The notes under the pieces were generated by a model. It was not told where the DNA came from and made no database searches. It saw only the letters and a list, made by a program, of their open reading frames with translations. Below are positions 23,160 through 34,388 of a stretch of DNA of 64,000 nucleotides, piece by piece; position 1 is the stretch's first letter; every line of letters begins with the position of its first letter. A program made the position numbers and the translations under genes. The DNA comes from Gigaspora margarita (taxonomy: Eukaryota; Glomeromycota; Glomeromycetes; Diversisporales; Gigasporaceae): assembly GCA_009809945.1 (NCBI GenBank), contig WTPW01000025.1:653149-717148 (forward strand), written 5' to 3'.

Positions 23160-23365
23160 ACTGTGGTTTTTTACTTCTAGTAACAAGTTATAATGCACTC
23201 TACTCTTTCTACTTCATACATTTTTTTGGTAAGTGATAAACTCTGAGCTTGTTAGCAGACAGTCTATGAACTTTGTCTTAAACAACAAATGCTGTTACTT
23301 GCAGTGAGTGATGAACTCTGAGACTACTAGCAGATAGTCTATAACCTCTATTCCTAAATGATAGA
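23160..23365. repeat. Two-unit tandem repeat, about 97 bp
   Basis: GTAAGTGATAAACTCTGAG, AGCAGACAGTCTATGA and AACAACAAATGCTGTTA are repeated as GTGAGTGATGAACTCTGAG, AGCAGATAGTCTATAA and AATGATAGATGCTATC. Confidence 0.68.
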
Positions 23366-23717
23366 TGCTATCTTATAGTTTTTGTTATAGTTTTTGGACT
23401 AAAATAACGTTTAATAGAATAAGAGTTAGTAATTCAGTGTGTACAAGTAATCATTAGAAAGAGTTTAAAGGCTCACTATACTACTAATTATATTATAATT
23501 ATTAATTATACAAAAACAAATTTACATTTTTGGTTTTAATATAACTGTATCACACAGTTACATTATGCCATATTTATTGATATTGGTATTTATCAATCAA
23601 ATATATCAAGATTAGGAATAGCTCATAGTCTAATTAGTTATATTATTAAATAACTAGTTATAGCTAATAAATAATTTAACCATAATTCAATCAAATATCT
23701 AAATAAGTAACAAGTAG

Positions 23718-23948
23718 TAGGATTTCTCAAATTCAAATCAAATCATAAATATTTTGTTTATTTGAATTTGATTTGATTTTAAATTTTGATTTGAATTTGA
23801 AATTCTGAATTTGAATTTGATTTAAAGTTGAACTTTTAATATAAATTTTCAAATCAAATCAAATCAAATCTTGCCAATTTAATTTGATTTGATTTGAAAA
23901 ACTTGGATTTGAATTTCAAATCAAATCAAATCAAATTGCAGAATCTTA
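23718..23948. mobile_element. hAT-like mini-element with AAATCAAATC arrays
   Basis: Left end TAGGATTTCTCAAATT, right end inverse TAAGATTCTGCAATT. Almost the whole 231 bp consists of TCAAATCAAATC or GATTTGAATTTG words. Flanks ACAAGTAG and AATAGTAG match at 6 of 8 positions, as expected for an aged 8-bp duplication. Confidence 0.62.
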
Positions 23949-25170
23949 AATAGTAGAGATAGAACACTACACAGACTATCAAAAGAAAAACAAAATATAG
24001 CAATTTGTATTATATGATTAATAAAACAATCAATCATGATTCTGGTCAAACTTGCAAATTATTTGACTATATTTAAAGTTTTATTCTAGATCTGGCCAAA
24101 TGATCTGCAAATTTGACCAGATTTATTTTAATCAAATCTACTAAATAATTAATGGCAATTTTTAAACTCAATTAATTAATTAGTGGCATAGCCAAATTAA
24201 TCAAATATTGCAAGATCCAGATTTATATAAATATGGTCTTAGATTTTGTAGATTATATAGGACTGTATGCCCATACAAATTGGACTATAAATAGCCCAGG
24301 TTTTGTAGTAGTTTACTAGTCAAATTACATAAAATTTGGCATAAATAATGAATATAAATTTAAATGCTACTGCAATAATAATGTGGATTAACTATTAAAT
24401 ATAAATTTATATAAGTAATCAATATAAGATAAATAAGCTAACTGCATATGAAGTAAAATTTGTAAGAAATTTTTTTTGTTAAGATACACAAAGAAGCTTT
24501 ATCAGTGAAATTATGAGATATTGTCTTTTTTTGAAAAAATCATTTTCTAATAAGCCAATATATATTACAAGCTAATACATATATAATATATATATGTACT
24601 ATTTGAATATGCCATTTTATATAATATGGTATTATATACTACCTTTTGCTATAATGTTTGTACTACTTTTTTTGTAGTATTTTATAAAATGTTTTGTGCA
24701 TACTACTAAATTGAGTATTCCTAATACCAACCTTATTACTATTTGTACCACTTTTCTTATTGAAAAAGTAAATATATATTATTTTTAATTTTTTGATTTT
24801 TAAGCATATTTGAAATATGTGCTAGGTTAATGCCAAACTACCAATTAGATATCAAGATCAGAAATAATGTTCATAAACAGAAAAATTTAAACAATTGCTT
24901 GTCTTGCGAAAAATTTAAAAATTTATAATAAAACTTGCCTTTTATGCTTTAATTAAAAGTTTTCTTAAATGATTTTACTATATTTCTTGCTAAAATTTAA
25001 TCTTATTACAAATTCTAATCTTAATATTAATGAATTTTGGAATTTTGTATATTTTAATTATCTAGTTAGCAATATGCATAACCTATTATACATTTCAAAT
25101 ATATGATTTGCAACAAAATTAGATTACACCAAATAGCATTCTATGCAGTATAGTAAAAAATTGAATTAAA
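23949..25170. other. AT-rich spacer, no gene seen
   Basis: No ORF above chance and no clear TE ends were recognised. GGTCAAACTTGCAAATTATTTGA at 24,042-24,064 and ATGATCTGCAAATTTGACC near 24,099-24,117 suggest a degraded inverted repeat. Confidence 0.45.
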
Positions 25171-25174
25171 TTAA

Positions 25175-26504
25175 GAGTAGAGGGTACTATTTTAAAATTA
25201 TTTATAATCTTAATGGGTATCCATTTGCTGTACTAAATTTAGTACAATGTACTAAATTTAGTACAGTATTAAAAGTTTAATTATGAAAAATTGGTATTAA
25301 TAACTTTAAATTAAATTTATCCAATATATAATCCTATATTTATATTTCATTTTGGTATATTTAAAAATCAACTTGCTTATCAAAAGTTATATCAATATAT
25401 TTAAAAATTAGATTGCTACTAAAAGTGCAAGCAAAAAAATACTAAATTATAAATAACAAAAAATTTACTTAATAAAATTTTGTTAAATTTTTAATAAGGT
25501 TGTAGAGATAATTTTTCTGATTCTATTGATAGTAAAATTATTAAAATTGGTTTAGTATATAAGAAGTTATAAGTAATTTAAGTTTACAAATTTTTTACTT
25601 TGTTTTTACTATGTTTTACTATATAAAATATATAAAAGTCTAACCATTTTTAGATGTGTATCACTATAAAACAGGTTTATTTAAGCTATTTAAAAAAATT
25701 ATTATTTAATTTTTTTTAACTATACCAAAATCAAAATTGGATCCCAAACATTCCAAAAATTTATTTTTTTTAATTTTATTACAAGTTTTTGTATACTATG
25801 ATGTTTTTACTACTGTACTAAATTTAGTACAGCAGAATTTAAGAACAATACAACAAGTTTAAGAGTAAGCTATAAAACATTTTTTTTAATAAATATTTAC
25901 TAAAAGTGTACAAAAAGATAGTTCTAATATTTAAATATATTTTGGCAAAATTTGATTAAATTTGGTCAAATAATTAGTTCAAAATTATTTTTTTTGTGTG
26001 TACTAAATTTAGTACAAAGGCCAAACAGATACCCATTAATGATAAATTTTTTTTAAAGTTAATTTTATGAAAAATCAAATTAAGTAAACTAATTTTAATA
26101 CTTAAGACAAGTTTGTAGAGCAGGTTTTTCTAATTCTAATGATAGTAAACTTATTAAAATTGGTTAAAATCTCAGTAAAATATATATTTTTAAAGGTTGG
26201 GTATTAAAATTTAGTAATAAAACTATCTTATAAATTTACATAAATTGACTAATTAGAATTAGTGATTTTGTGCAACCCAGAAAAATTTGGGCTAACTCAG
26301 AAAACTTAGTAATATATACAACTATATTTTTTTAAAGTTCAAAATTTTACCTAATAGATAAATTGGTTTATTTATATTTTGTAAAATTTTAATAAAAATT
26401 AGTTGTAATTTAAAAAAGTTTTATTAGTAGTATATATCAGTTTTATATAGAATTTTCAAAAAACTATATAAAACTATGTAAAAATAATCTATATACCCTC
26501 TACC
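25175..26504. mobile_element. TTAA-type (piggyBac-like) element, outer
   Basis: Left: TTAA then GAGTAGAGGGTACTAT. Right, inverted: GGTAGAGGGTATATAG next to TATA (a probable decayed TTAA). The right half carries the words GTTTGTAGAGCAGG, AAACTTATTAAAATTGGTTA and TTTTGTGCAACCCAGAAAA, which also occur in the TTAA element at 40,390-41,242. It is interrupted by the 25,214-26,035 element. No transposase is visible. Confidence 0.65.
25214..26035. mobile_element. TTAA-type element with TGTACTAAATTTAGTACA repeats, inner
   Basis: TIRs TGGGTATCCATTTG and, inverted at the right, TGGGTATCTGTTTGG, each next to TTAA (25210-25213 and 26036-26039). The perfect 18-bp palindrome TGTACTAAATTTAGTACA, or close forms, occurs twice after the left end, once near 25,820 and once before the right end. 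These may be transposase-binding sites. A 4-bp TTAA target is characteristic of piggyBac. Non-coding. Confidence 0.8.
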
Positions 26505-26689
26505 TATAATTAATTGCAATTATTTCATCACAAATTGGGTTTTGTTATTGCATTTTGCACAAAATTTTGCAAACCACAATAAATTAATATTATTATAAAA
26601 CAATGATTATGTTAATAGCTCTATATTATTAGTTGCACTTTATTATTTTTTTAATGTACTTTATCTTTCAATAAATAAAGTTTGTAACC

Positions 26690-27285
26690 TTTGATATATT
26701 CAGTATTAGTAACATGATATGTCATATGTAAAATTTTTAATCATAGATCAAATGATTGATGCACCTAAATTTCATATATAAAATTTGGGTTAATGTTGTT
26801 TTCTCAACTTATTTAGCAAGAAGAAGTTGTTAGTTTAGTTTCTAGGCTTGAGTTTGCATTAGAAGGTTCTTATAAAAATTTAAAAGTAGTTTATAATAAA
26901 ATTGCAACTAACTATGCTAATAAAGTTAACCAATTCTTGATTATAATGCTGTTAACTAAATTGACAAATACAATTATCTAATTTGGTAAAATGATATATA
27001 TTACTTATAAACAAATAGTAAAAATTGTCAAAAAATTGGCTAATGTTATTAGCACAATTAATTGCAATTTTATTATAAACTACTTTTTAAATTTTATAAA
27101 AAGAACTTTCTAATGTTAAAAAAATTGCAAACTTAGATCCAGAAACCAAACTGATAGATTCTTCTTGCTAAATAAGTCAAGAAAGCAAAATTTGCCCATA
27201 TTTTATATATGAAACTTAGGTGCATCAATCATTTGACTTATAATTAAAAAATTTATATACATGATGTGTATAACAAATTATAATA
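26690..27285. mobile_element. Long-TIR element, about 0.6 kb
   Basis: Arms of about 120 bp are inverted. CAAATGATTGATGCACCTAA, then TTTCATATATAAAAT, then TTATTTAGCAAGAAGAA at 26,750-26,830 is answered at 27,155-27,245. The middle is AT-rich and non-coding. The target duplication was not resolved. Confidence 0.7.
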
Positions 27286-27845
27286 CAAATATTAAATTTA
27301 AAATAAAATATAAAAATTTTTTAGAAAAATAATAAGTAAACATATCAGCTTATTATCTATAATTTTTGTTAAAATTGTATCTCTTTGACCAGATTTAAAA
27401 TTGGGTTGCTCTTATAGGCTAACTTTCTCATAGTTGGTTAATTTTATTCAATTGAATTAATATAGTTTAGAGTACTTTTACTCTAACTTACTAAATTTTT
27501 TAAAAAAATATAACATCTATTTATAATACTATAGAAGACTCTTTGCAAACAGAGCTTTAAGTATCTTGAAAATCTCTGGAATTTAGTTATTCAAGTATAT
27601 TTAGAAACAAATTTTAAGCTAAAAAAATAGTAATATATAATAAATATATATATTAAAGTTTCTAATTAACTCATAGTTAAAGAATGGCGCTATAATTAGC
27701 TAATTATTACAATTATTGCATATATTATTATATGAAGTTTTTTAAAACCTTAATTGTAATAATATTTATTACATGTAATAATGTAATAATATTATTACAT
27801 ATAATAGCAAGTTGAAGTTAAAGTATTTTTATAATTCAACAAACA

Positions 27846-28030
27846 ATTTGGCCGCTCTATATATAATATTAAACCAGAAAATTTGGCCACTCTATATATA
27901 AAATTAGCTACTCTATATATAAAAATTTGGCTGCTCTATATATGAAAATTTGGCTACTCTATATATAATATTAATAAAGAAAATTTAGCTACATTGTATA
28001 TGCAGTTAAAACAGATAATTTTGGCCATCT
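27846..28030. repeat. Minisatellite with AATTTGGC and CTCTATATATA words
   Basis: About six or seven short units of the form AATTTGGC(C/T)(G/A)CTCTATATATA. A related AAATTTGGC word builds the arrays at 42.5 and 44.0 kb. Confidence 0.8.
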
Positions 28031-28167
28031 TATATTTGATACAAATCTATCGCTATATACTAAACCTACCCAGAATTAGAAGAACAATATTTATATATAC
28101 AGGATAGATTTTTATTAATTCAACAAGACTATATTATACATTATGGCTTTAAAGAACTTATTTTTTT

Positions 28168-28215
28168 TTTTTAATGTTTAAGGTGAGACCTTGCTCTTAT
28201 CTTTATTGAATTTAA
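28168..28215 (-). promoter_or_regulatory. LINE 3' terminus: hairpin and AATAAA-like signal
   Basis: Read on the minus strand, AATAAAGATAAGA precedes AAGGTCTCACCTT, a 5-bp stem with a 3-nt loop, then ACATT and poly(A). The AATAAAGATA word recurs in copies A and B, and the CACCTT/TACCTT terminus is present in all four LINE 3' ends here, including the 29-bp stub at 52,201. It is a candidate site for recognition by the LINE reverse transcriptase as well as for 3' end formation. Confidence 0.6.
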
Positions 28216-28399
28216 TTGAAACTTTTTACAATACTGGAAAAACTTTCGTTTTTTAAATCTAATGCTAAGAATAAAAGCTCAGACATATACTGAAGTGAAC
28301 TACAATCCTTACCTGTGGTCTAAACCTACTAGAGTGGCCAAGGCTCACCTAGATTTGTGTATATGTAAAAATATCAGAAGGGTGTGTAGAGTATTTGAT

Positions 28400-30126
28400 C
28401 TATTTAATAAGCCAAGTTTCTATTTTGAGCATAGAAATATGTGTTGTAAATTCATAGTCCTGTGTATAATTTGTTGACTGACTAATTGAATTTAGGGAAA
28501 TAGCAGGAGTTGGGTGTTGTGGGTGTAATTGGTGATTTTGAGATCTGACAATACAGTATGGAATCCAAATATTTGTATAGATGAGTTGGTTAATATGTAG
28601 CAAAAGTTGAATAGTGAGTGTTCTTGCAGTTTTTTGTGATGCTGTATATTCGCTTAGTGTGTGAATAATTTCTTGTAGAATGAGACAGTAATGAGACCAG
28701 TTAGGGTAGAGAATAATAAGGGTTTGTTATAAGAGTGATGAATTTGTAAACTATCGAGATGTATTATTTGAGTATAGAGATCATTAGCAGTTGATTGTGA
28801 AATATTCATTTTGTTGGGTTTGAGAACATGGTGCAGTGAATCTTCTATGATTTTTAGTATAGGTTCACAGGTTGGACATATGATCCAATGTAATGTATAA
28901 CTTGCTTGTTGGCATAAGTGACATTTGTTGGAATATGAAGCATTTCTTTTGTGTAAAATGTGAGAAGAGGAGAGATTATCCATAAGTATTTTGATTCTGA
29001 ATGATTTGAGTGTTGAGAACTGAAAGCTGTGTGCAAAATTTGAGATTTTTTGATTATTGTTAATATAAAGCCAGGTTGCATTCCAGCATATATGCTGGGA
29101 GATTGTTGTCCATTGTTGAAATTGGTTTTGTGATGTCCAGAGTGCGAATATGTGTGCATAGCATACTGTTCTGACACTACGACGAATAGGAAGTTCCATA
29201 GGAAGATTGTCAATTGAGAGTGTAAATTGAGTATTGTAGATATTGTTAAAGATAAAAAGAAGGTATGGAGCAATTTGGTGGCTATGTGCTAGTTGGTCTG
29301 CTTTGTTGTTGAATTCATTGTCTTGATGTGCAGTGACTTTATAGAAAGTGATATTGAGATTATAAGATTTAATAAAATTTAGTAAAGTGTTCCAAATGGA
29401 CCCATAAGGAGTATTTGGAATATTTAGAGGTTGGGATATTGGCTTATTATTTGTGAGGTTGTTATATTTGGAAATTACTGATTGAGAGTCTGTAAATATT
29501 TGGATTGAGCAGTTTCTAGAAGCAGTGCTAATAGCAGATAGGATTGCTACTAGCTCAGCTTTGAAGAAACATGGGCAGAATTTAATTTGTGCCTGGAAGG
29601 TGTGTGTAATTATTTGGTTTTCTAATTGTATCCAGCCTATTCCCATAGAATATTGGGAATTTCCCAGATTAAGAACTGATCCATCAGTGTAGAATATAAG
29701 TTCTGTTAGATTGCTGTTGTAATTAGCAATAAGTTGTAAAGTATCTAGTGCAGTACTAGGGTGAAATATATAAGGAATTTGAGTTATGAAGATAATAAGG
29801 TTTGGTGGTGGTGGTATATGTATAGGGTTTCTGATTGCAATTGAATAGATGAGGTCCAGGTGATTTGCATTGAGGTTGATTGTTTTATCAGAATTAATTC
29901 TACCAAAAAATTTTGTAGCATGACTTGTAGGTATAAGTATAGTACATTTGTTTGCGATGATATTAGAATTTAGTGAGCAACTAGTNCATGGAGATNTAGT
30001 AATAGAGGGAGTAGGATATAGGNNTGTAAATTGTNTTTCAATAGAGCTTTTCCAGTATGTTATTAGTGTAAAGTCAGAGGTAGTTGGTCTATGCCATGCT
30101 TTGCCAAGAATAATTTGGTTGTTCAA
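28400..30126 (-). pseudogene. LINE ORF2 C-terminal half: RNase H and CCHC knuckle (copy C)
   Basis: A 490-codon open stretch (30,126-28,654) holds RNase H with all four acidic positions: LIFYTDGSV, KAELVAILSAI, IFTDSQSVISKY and NNKADQLAH, with TAHQDNEF before the last. Then CHLCQQASYTLHWIIC gives a CX2CX7HX3C knuckle typical of LINE C-termini. A frame change near 28,650 leads to a C-terminal piece (NIWIPYCIV...ETWLIK) ending at 28,400. This half is the best preserved part of the element. Its first Met is not a true start; it continues the pol ORF. Five ambiguous bases lie at 29,986-30,035. Confidence 0.9.
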
Positions 30127-30238
30127 GAGAGTAATAAGCCATGGCTTGGTGTGTCTAGAAAAGTGTCCTGTTGTATAACTATAATAGTTGCTTTGGGGCA
30201 GCTGGAAATGTTGGTGGAGAGTGCGTTCGTATAAATGA

Positions 30239-33200
30239 CTAGTAGTTTGGTCCTCTAAATATGTGAACTATAGAGGTATTCTCCTTTTTGGTATTTTGTT
30301 GAGTCTTGGTGGATGTGTTTCCAGTCCAGTAAGCAAGAATTGTCGAAAGAGGTAAGTTGGTCCAAAAACAAAAGATGATAGTGTCGAATTTGCTTTTTAA
30401 AAGTTGAATACTTTGGATGTGATGATAAGAGAGATTCCAATGAAATGTTTCCTTCCTTGATTGTATAGAGAATACTATAGCTAGGATTAGGATTAATTGT
30501 CCAACCAAGATGTTTGAACAATTGAATAATTTTGAAATTGGTTGTTTGTTTGTTAGGTCCATCAATAATAGGATTGGGATGTGAAAAGATGCTAGTAGTG
30601 GACCAGAGATTGTTTTGGATATGCTAGATGCGAATATGCAGAGATGTTCCAAGTAGGTTATTGTCATTAAGGTGTTTAACAAAGTTTGAGATATGATGTT
30701 GGAGTTGAATATCCCAAATATTTTATATAACTGAGGATGAATTAGAGTGCTAGTAGGAATAGTACAGCTGAGTTTGGCTTTATGTTTAATTAACCCTATA
30801 TGTTGAGTAAGCATTTTGTTGCAAACTGATCTACTGACTACAATATTTTGTAGCCAGTATTCAATAGTTGGAATAATAATGGTATTGATAATGTATCGTG
30901 CTTGAGTATCTGTAATGCGTTTTGTTTTAGCAATATTAATAAGTTGTGAGAATTCTGCAATTAAAAGTTGTGTTTGTTTGATTTGTTTATTATTGAGTGT
31001 AAACTAACATCCAAGGAACTTGAAAGGTTGGTCTGCTGGCCATAATGGGAGAGTTTGGTGGTTGTATATAATAGGGTTGTAGTTGGTGCTTTTGCAATTG
31101 GTTGTAAGTATGGATTTGGATGGGTTAACTTGTATATTAGCNATAGTNTAAAAGGATTCTGCAATAGATAGTATNNTNGCAAGCTCTGCTTGGNATGNTG
31201 CAATCCATAGTGTATCATCCATGTATGCTAGTACAGAACATTTGGCTTTAGCTTTATCAGTTGTATTGTTTTTAAGGTTTGTAATCCATGTTGTTTCAAT
31301 TGTATATCCTGGTGAGTTAGAGTAAATATAGGATATAAGTGGATCATAATAGATCCGCCATAGAAGGGGTGTAATGGTTTCATCCTGGTCAATGCCATTC
31401 TGTACTTGATAAGATGAAGTGAGACCCAGATTAGTAATAACTGTATTTTGTCTGTCTTCAAGTAAATTAATAAGTATATTAATAATACTAGAAGGTAGTG
31501 AAAGGCGTGAAAGGGAGTGTTGGAGAAGAGTAAAGTTTACAGAATCATAAGCTTTGCTCATATCCTGAGACAACAGCCATATGTCTTTGTAGTTGCAATT
31601 AGCATCTTCAATTAGGTTGTTAAGAATGTGGATTGGATTGGATGTGCTATTGCTAGGTAAAGCAACATAATTGAATGGTGATAGTATAGGAATTTGTGAA
31701 AAGATATGATTAAGTCTGTTAGTTAAAATTTTGGTATACAGTTTTCGAAAGTGCTCACTAAGACTAATAGGCCGAGTAAGGTTGAGGTTGCCATTGAAAG
31801 CATTTTTTTAGGAATAGGAAATATTCTGCTATGTTTCCAGGATTTGGGAATGCATCCTGTAAGTAGGCATTGATTAAATAGTACTGTTATTGTAGTAATA
31901 CAAGAGGAGCTGATATGTTTTATCATTTCATAGCTTATGCCTGTGGGACCACAAGCTTTGCCATTTGGAAGACTAGCAATTGTTTGAGAGATCTCATTGT
32001 CAGTGATAGGAAGCATAAGAGAGTTGTACCAGTTAGNATTAATATGATCGAGTNGAAGATANTGCTNGTGCCAAAATTGGTCAAAAAGTGTTTGATTAAT
32101 AGGTCTGTAAGCTGTCCAGTTGTAAAAGTGTGATTGAATATATTGTTTGATCATATAAGGGTCTGTAATAAGTTGGTCTGCTAGCTTGATATTAGAAAAA
32201 TGAATAGGAGGTTGATATCTGTCAAGAATATTGTTGATGGCATGAGAGGGTTTAGAAATAAGTGTTTCACATCTTTTTTCTGAGGCCTGGTTAATTTGTT
32301 GTCATAAAAGTAAAGAATATTCAAGATGATATGCATGATATAGTTGTTTTCAAGTATCATATGCTTGCTGGAGCCAGTTTTGAATATGGGTATAATCTAG
32401 TGATAGAAGAGAGTTAAGATTGCATTTGGTATAGGAATTAATAATACTAATATTTGAGTTAATGTGAGGTAAATAGAGATTAGTATTATTTTTAATGATT
32501 TTAATAAGATGTCCAAGTTTTTTGAATCCTATATGGAGTACAGTACAGTGTAGAGTATATGTATGGTTGTAGCTGCATTTTTTGCATTTTTTGTTGGGTA
32601 TTGTTTGCATCGCTGCTTGTATAATGCATTGCTGTATTTTGTGCCAGATAGTATTAATGTTCTCTTGTATGTCTGTAGATGGAAGAATTTTGTGTTGTGT
32701 GAATAAGCGAGTAGTAAGTTCTGTGAATTCAGACCATTGGTCTGAGGACATAGATTTGTAATTAAAAATTCTATGGTTAATGCCAGTATGAAATCAAGGG
32801 TTTTTATGGTATGCATGAGGAAATGTCCAGGATGTAGTAAGGATAATATGATCACTAAGGGTGCTGGTACGGCTATTGTCAAGTTTGTATGAAATAAGGA
32901 ATTGAATATTGAAAGAATCAGTCCATATATAATCAATTCTGCTGTTCTGTGAGTTGTTTGACCATGTGTAATATGTGTTATTAAAGTGTGCTCCAATATC
33001 AAACATGCTAGTACAGTGCAAAAAGTTAATAAGTTTATATTTTGCTGAAGAACTCGTATTATTATCCTGTGTATTAAAGTTGCCAATAATAATAGGATGA
33101 AGATTAAATTGTCATGCTTGAAGGATCCATTTAATAATTGTATTTTGGGTTTGGTTTCTTTTAGTCATATCATTAGAAGAGAGATATACTGAAATAATGT

Positions 33201-34384
33201 GTAGTTTGATGTTGCCTTTGAAGAAAAGATCTAGAGCAATGGCCCCACCTGCATGTATATGGCAGCTATGTACATGTGGTTTAAGATAGTTGCAGATCAT
33301 AATTGCAGTTCCTTCTACAGAGCTATCTGAGTTAGCCCAGTAGTAGGTGTATAAGTTGTTATTGCAGAAAAAGAGGTTTGTTTTGTGTGAAATTTTGGTT
33401 TCTGTGATGCCTGCAATAGAAATGTTATGATTAATACAGTAGTCTTGCCAGGCTTGTCTTTTGAAGGCTGCATTAAAGCCTCTAACATTGTGTGTAGTAA
33501 TATTAAGATATAGATGGTTAGGGTTGGGTTCTGGTAGAGTTTGGATACTAGAAGTTGTTGAATTGTAGTTTGAAGTGTTTANTGTTGGATTGCTTGATTT
33601 GAGTAAGGCTTTATAAAAGAGATGAAAATCTTCAAAGGGTACAAAGAAGTGATTAGNTAAAAGAAACTCTTGTGGTAAATATATATGTGCTTCTTCAAAA
33701 ACATAGTCAATTCTACTATATTTAATAGAAATTCTAATGTTCTGTTGTGTATAAAACATTGGATATTCCTCTTGTAAATAAGTTAAAAAGGAGCCAACAG
33801 TTTGTAGTGAAGGTAAAATTGTAATTTATGATAGTATAAAAATTTGTTAAAGCAAGTTAATAGGTCATAGATCTCAAGTGGATTGGGATAAAAGTTGATA
33901 TTTGTTCTTTCAGTAGTATCATTATGTGCAGTTGATATATTGGAATCATTATCAGAATTATCTGATAGCAATTCATATTTATTATATATCTCTTGTTCTA
34001 TAAAGTGAGTAGGATTATGTTGTTGTATTGGTGATAATTCATTATTAGGATAATTTGGTAATAGATTGTTGTTAATATTAGAGGGTAATATCTCAGAGGG
34101 AGATGATGATATGGATTCTGAGATATTTAGTGTGTTGTCTTCTATAGTGATCACTGTATGCCCAGCTTGCACAGCTCCGCAAGATTTAAAAGTCCTCTGA
34201 TTAAACGTTAGAAGACCGTCATTATCTAAATCTTCCAGGTAAATAGGCTTTACCACCTGCCTACTTACATCATTTTCTTCTCTAACTACTATGGGTATAT
34301 CTTTTAGAGAAGTGGTAGCTGTATCTATGGGGTTTGTAGAAGACAGTGTTACTGAAAAGGAGTTTCTCTCAAAAAGAGAGATTA
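30239..34384 (-). pseudogene. LINE ORF2 N-terminal half: AP endonuclease and reverse transcriptase (copy C)
   Basis: From about 34,384 an open frame runs through VVREENDV and PIYLEDLDNDGLL. A frame change near 33,780 leads to the endonuclease: LNITTHNVRGFN, AGITETKI, LHIISVYLSSN, then IIIGNFNTQD, SRIDYIWTDS and TLSDHIIL. The family has GDFN where this copy reads GNFN, so a metal-binding Asp is lost. In-frame TGA stops follow ILQA, YHKNP, AYDT and SLLL. The reverse transcriptase has GKACGPTGISYEM, LLSQDMSKAYDSVN, NGIDQDET and AYMDDTLW (about 31,207-31,229). FLGC is followed by TAG at 31,004-31,006 where copy A has Trp. More frameshifts follow down to 30,239. Confidence 0.92.
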
Positions 34385-34388
34385 TTCA

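Noticed and set aside
23718..23948. A simple AAATCAAATC microsatellite
   Set aside because: Inverted ends and a 6-of-8 flanking match, plus the parallel with other array-bearing hAT-like elements, make a mini-transposon more likely.
27846..28030. CRISPR-like array
   Set aside because: Short directly adjacent units without unique spacers, in a eukaryotic TE-rich setting; it is a minisatellite.
28654..30126. An intact stand-alone RNase H gene
   Set aside because: The open stretch is the C-terminal half of the LINE pol ORF; its first Met is internal and the upstream RT is in line with it.
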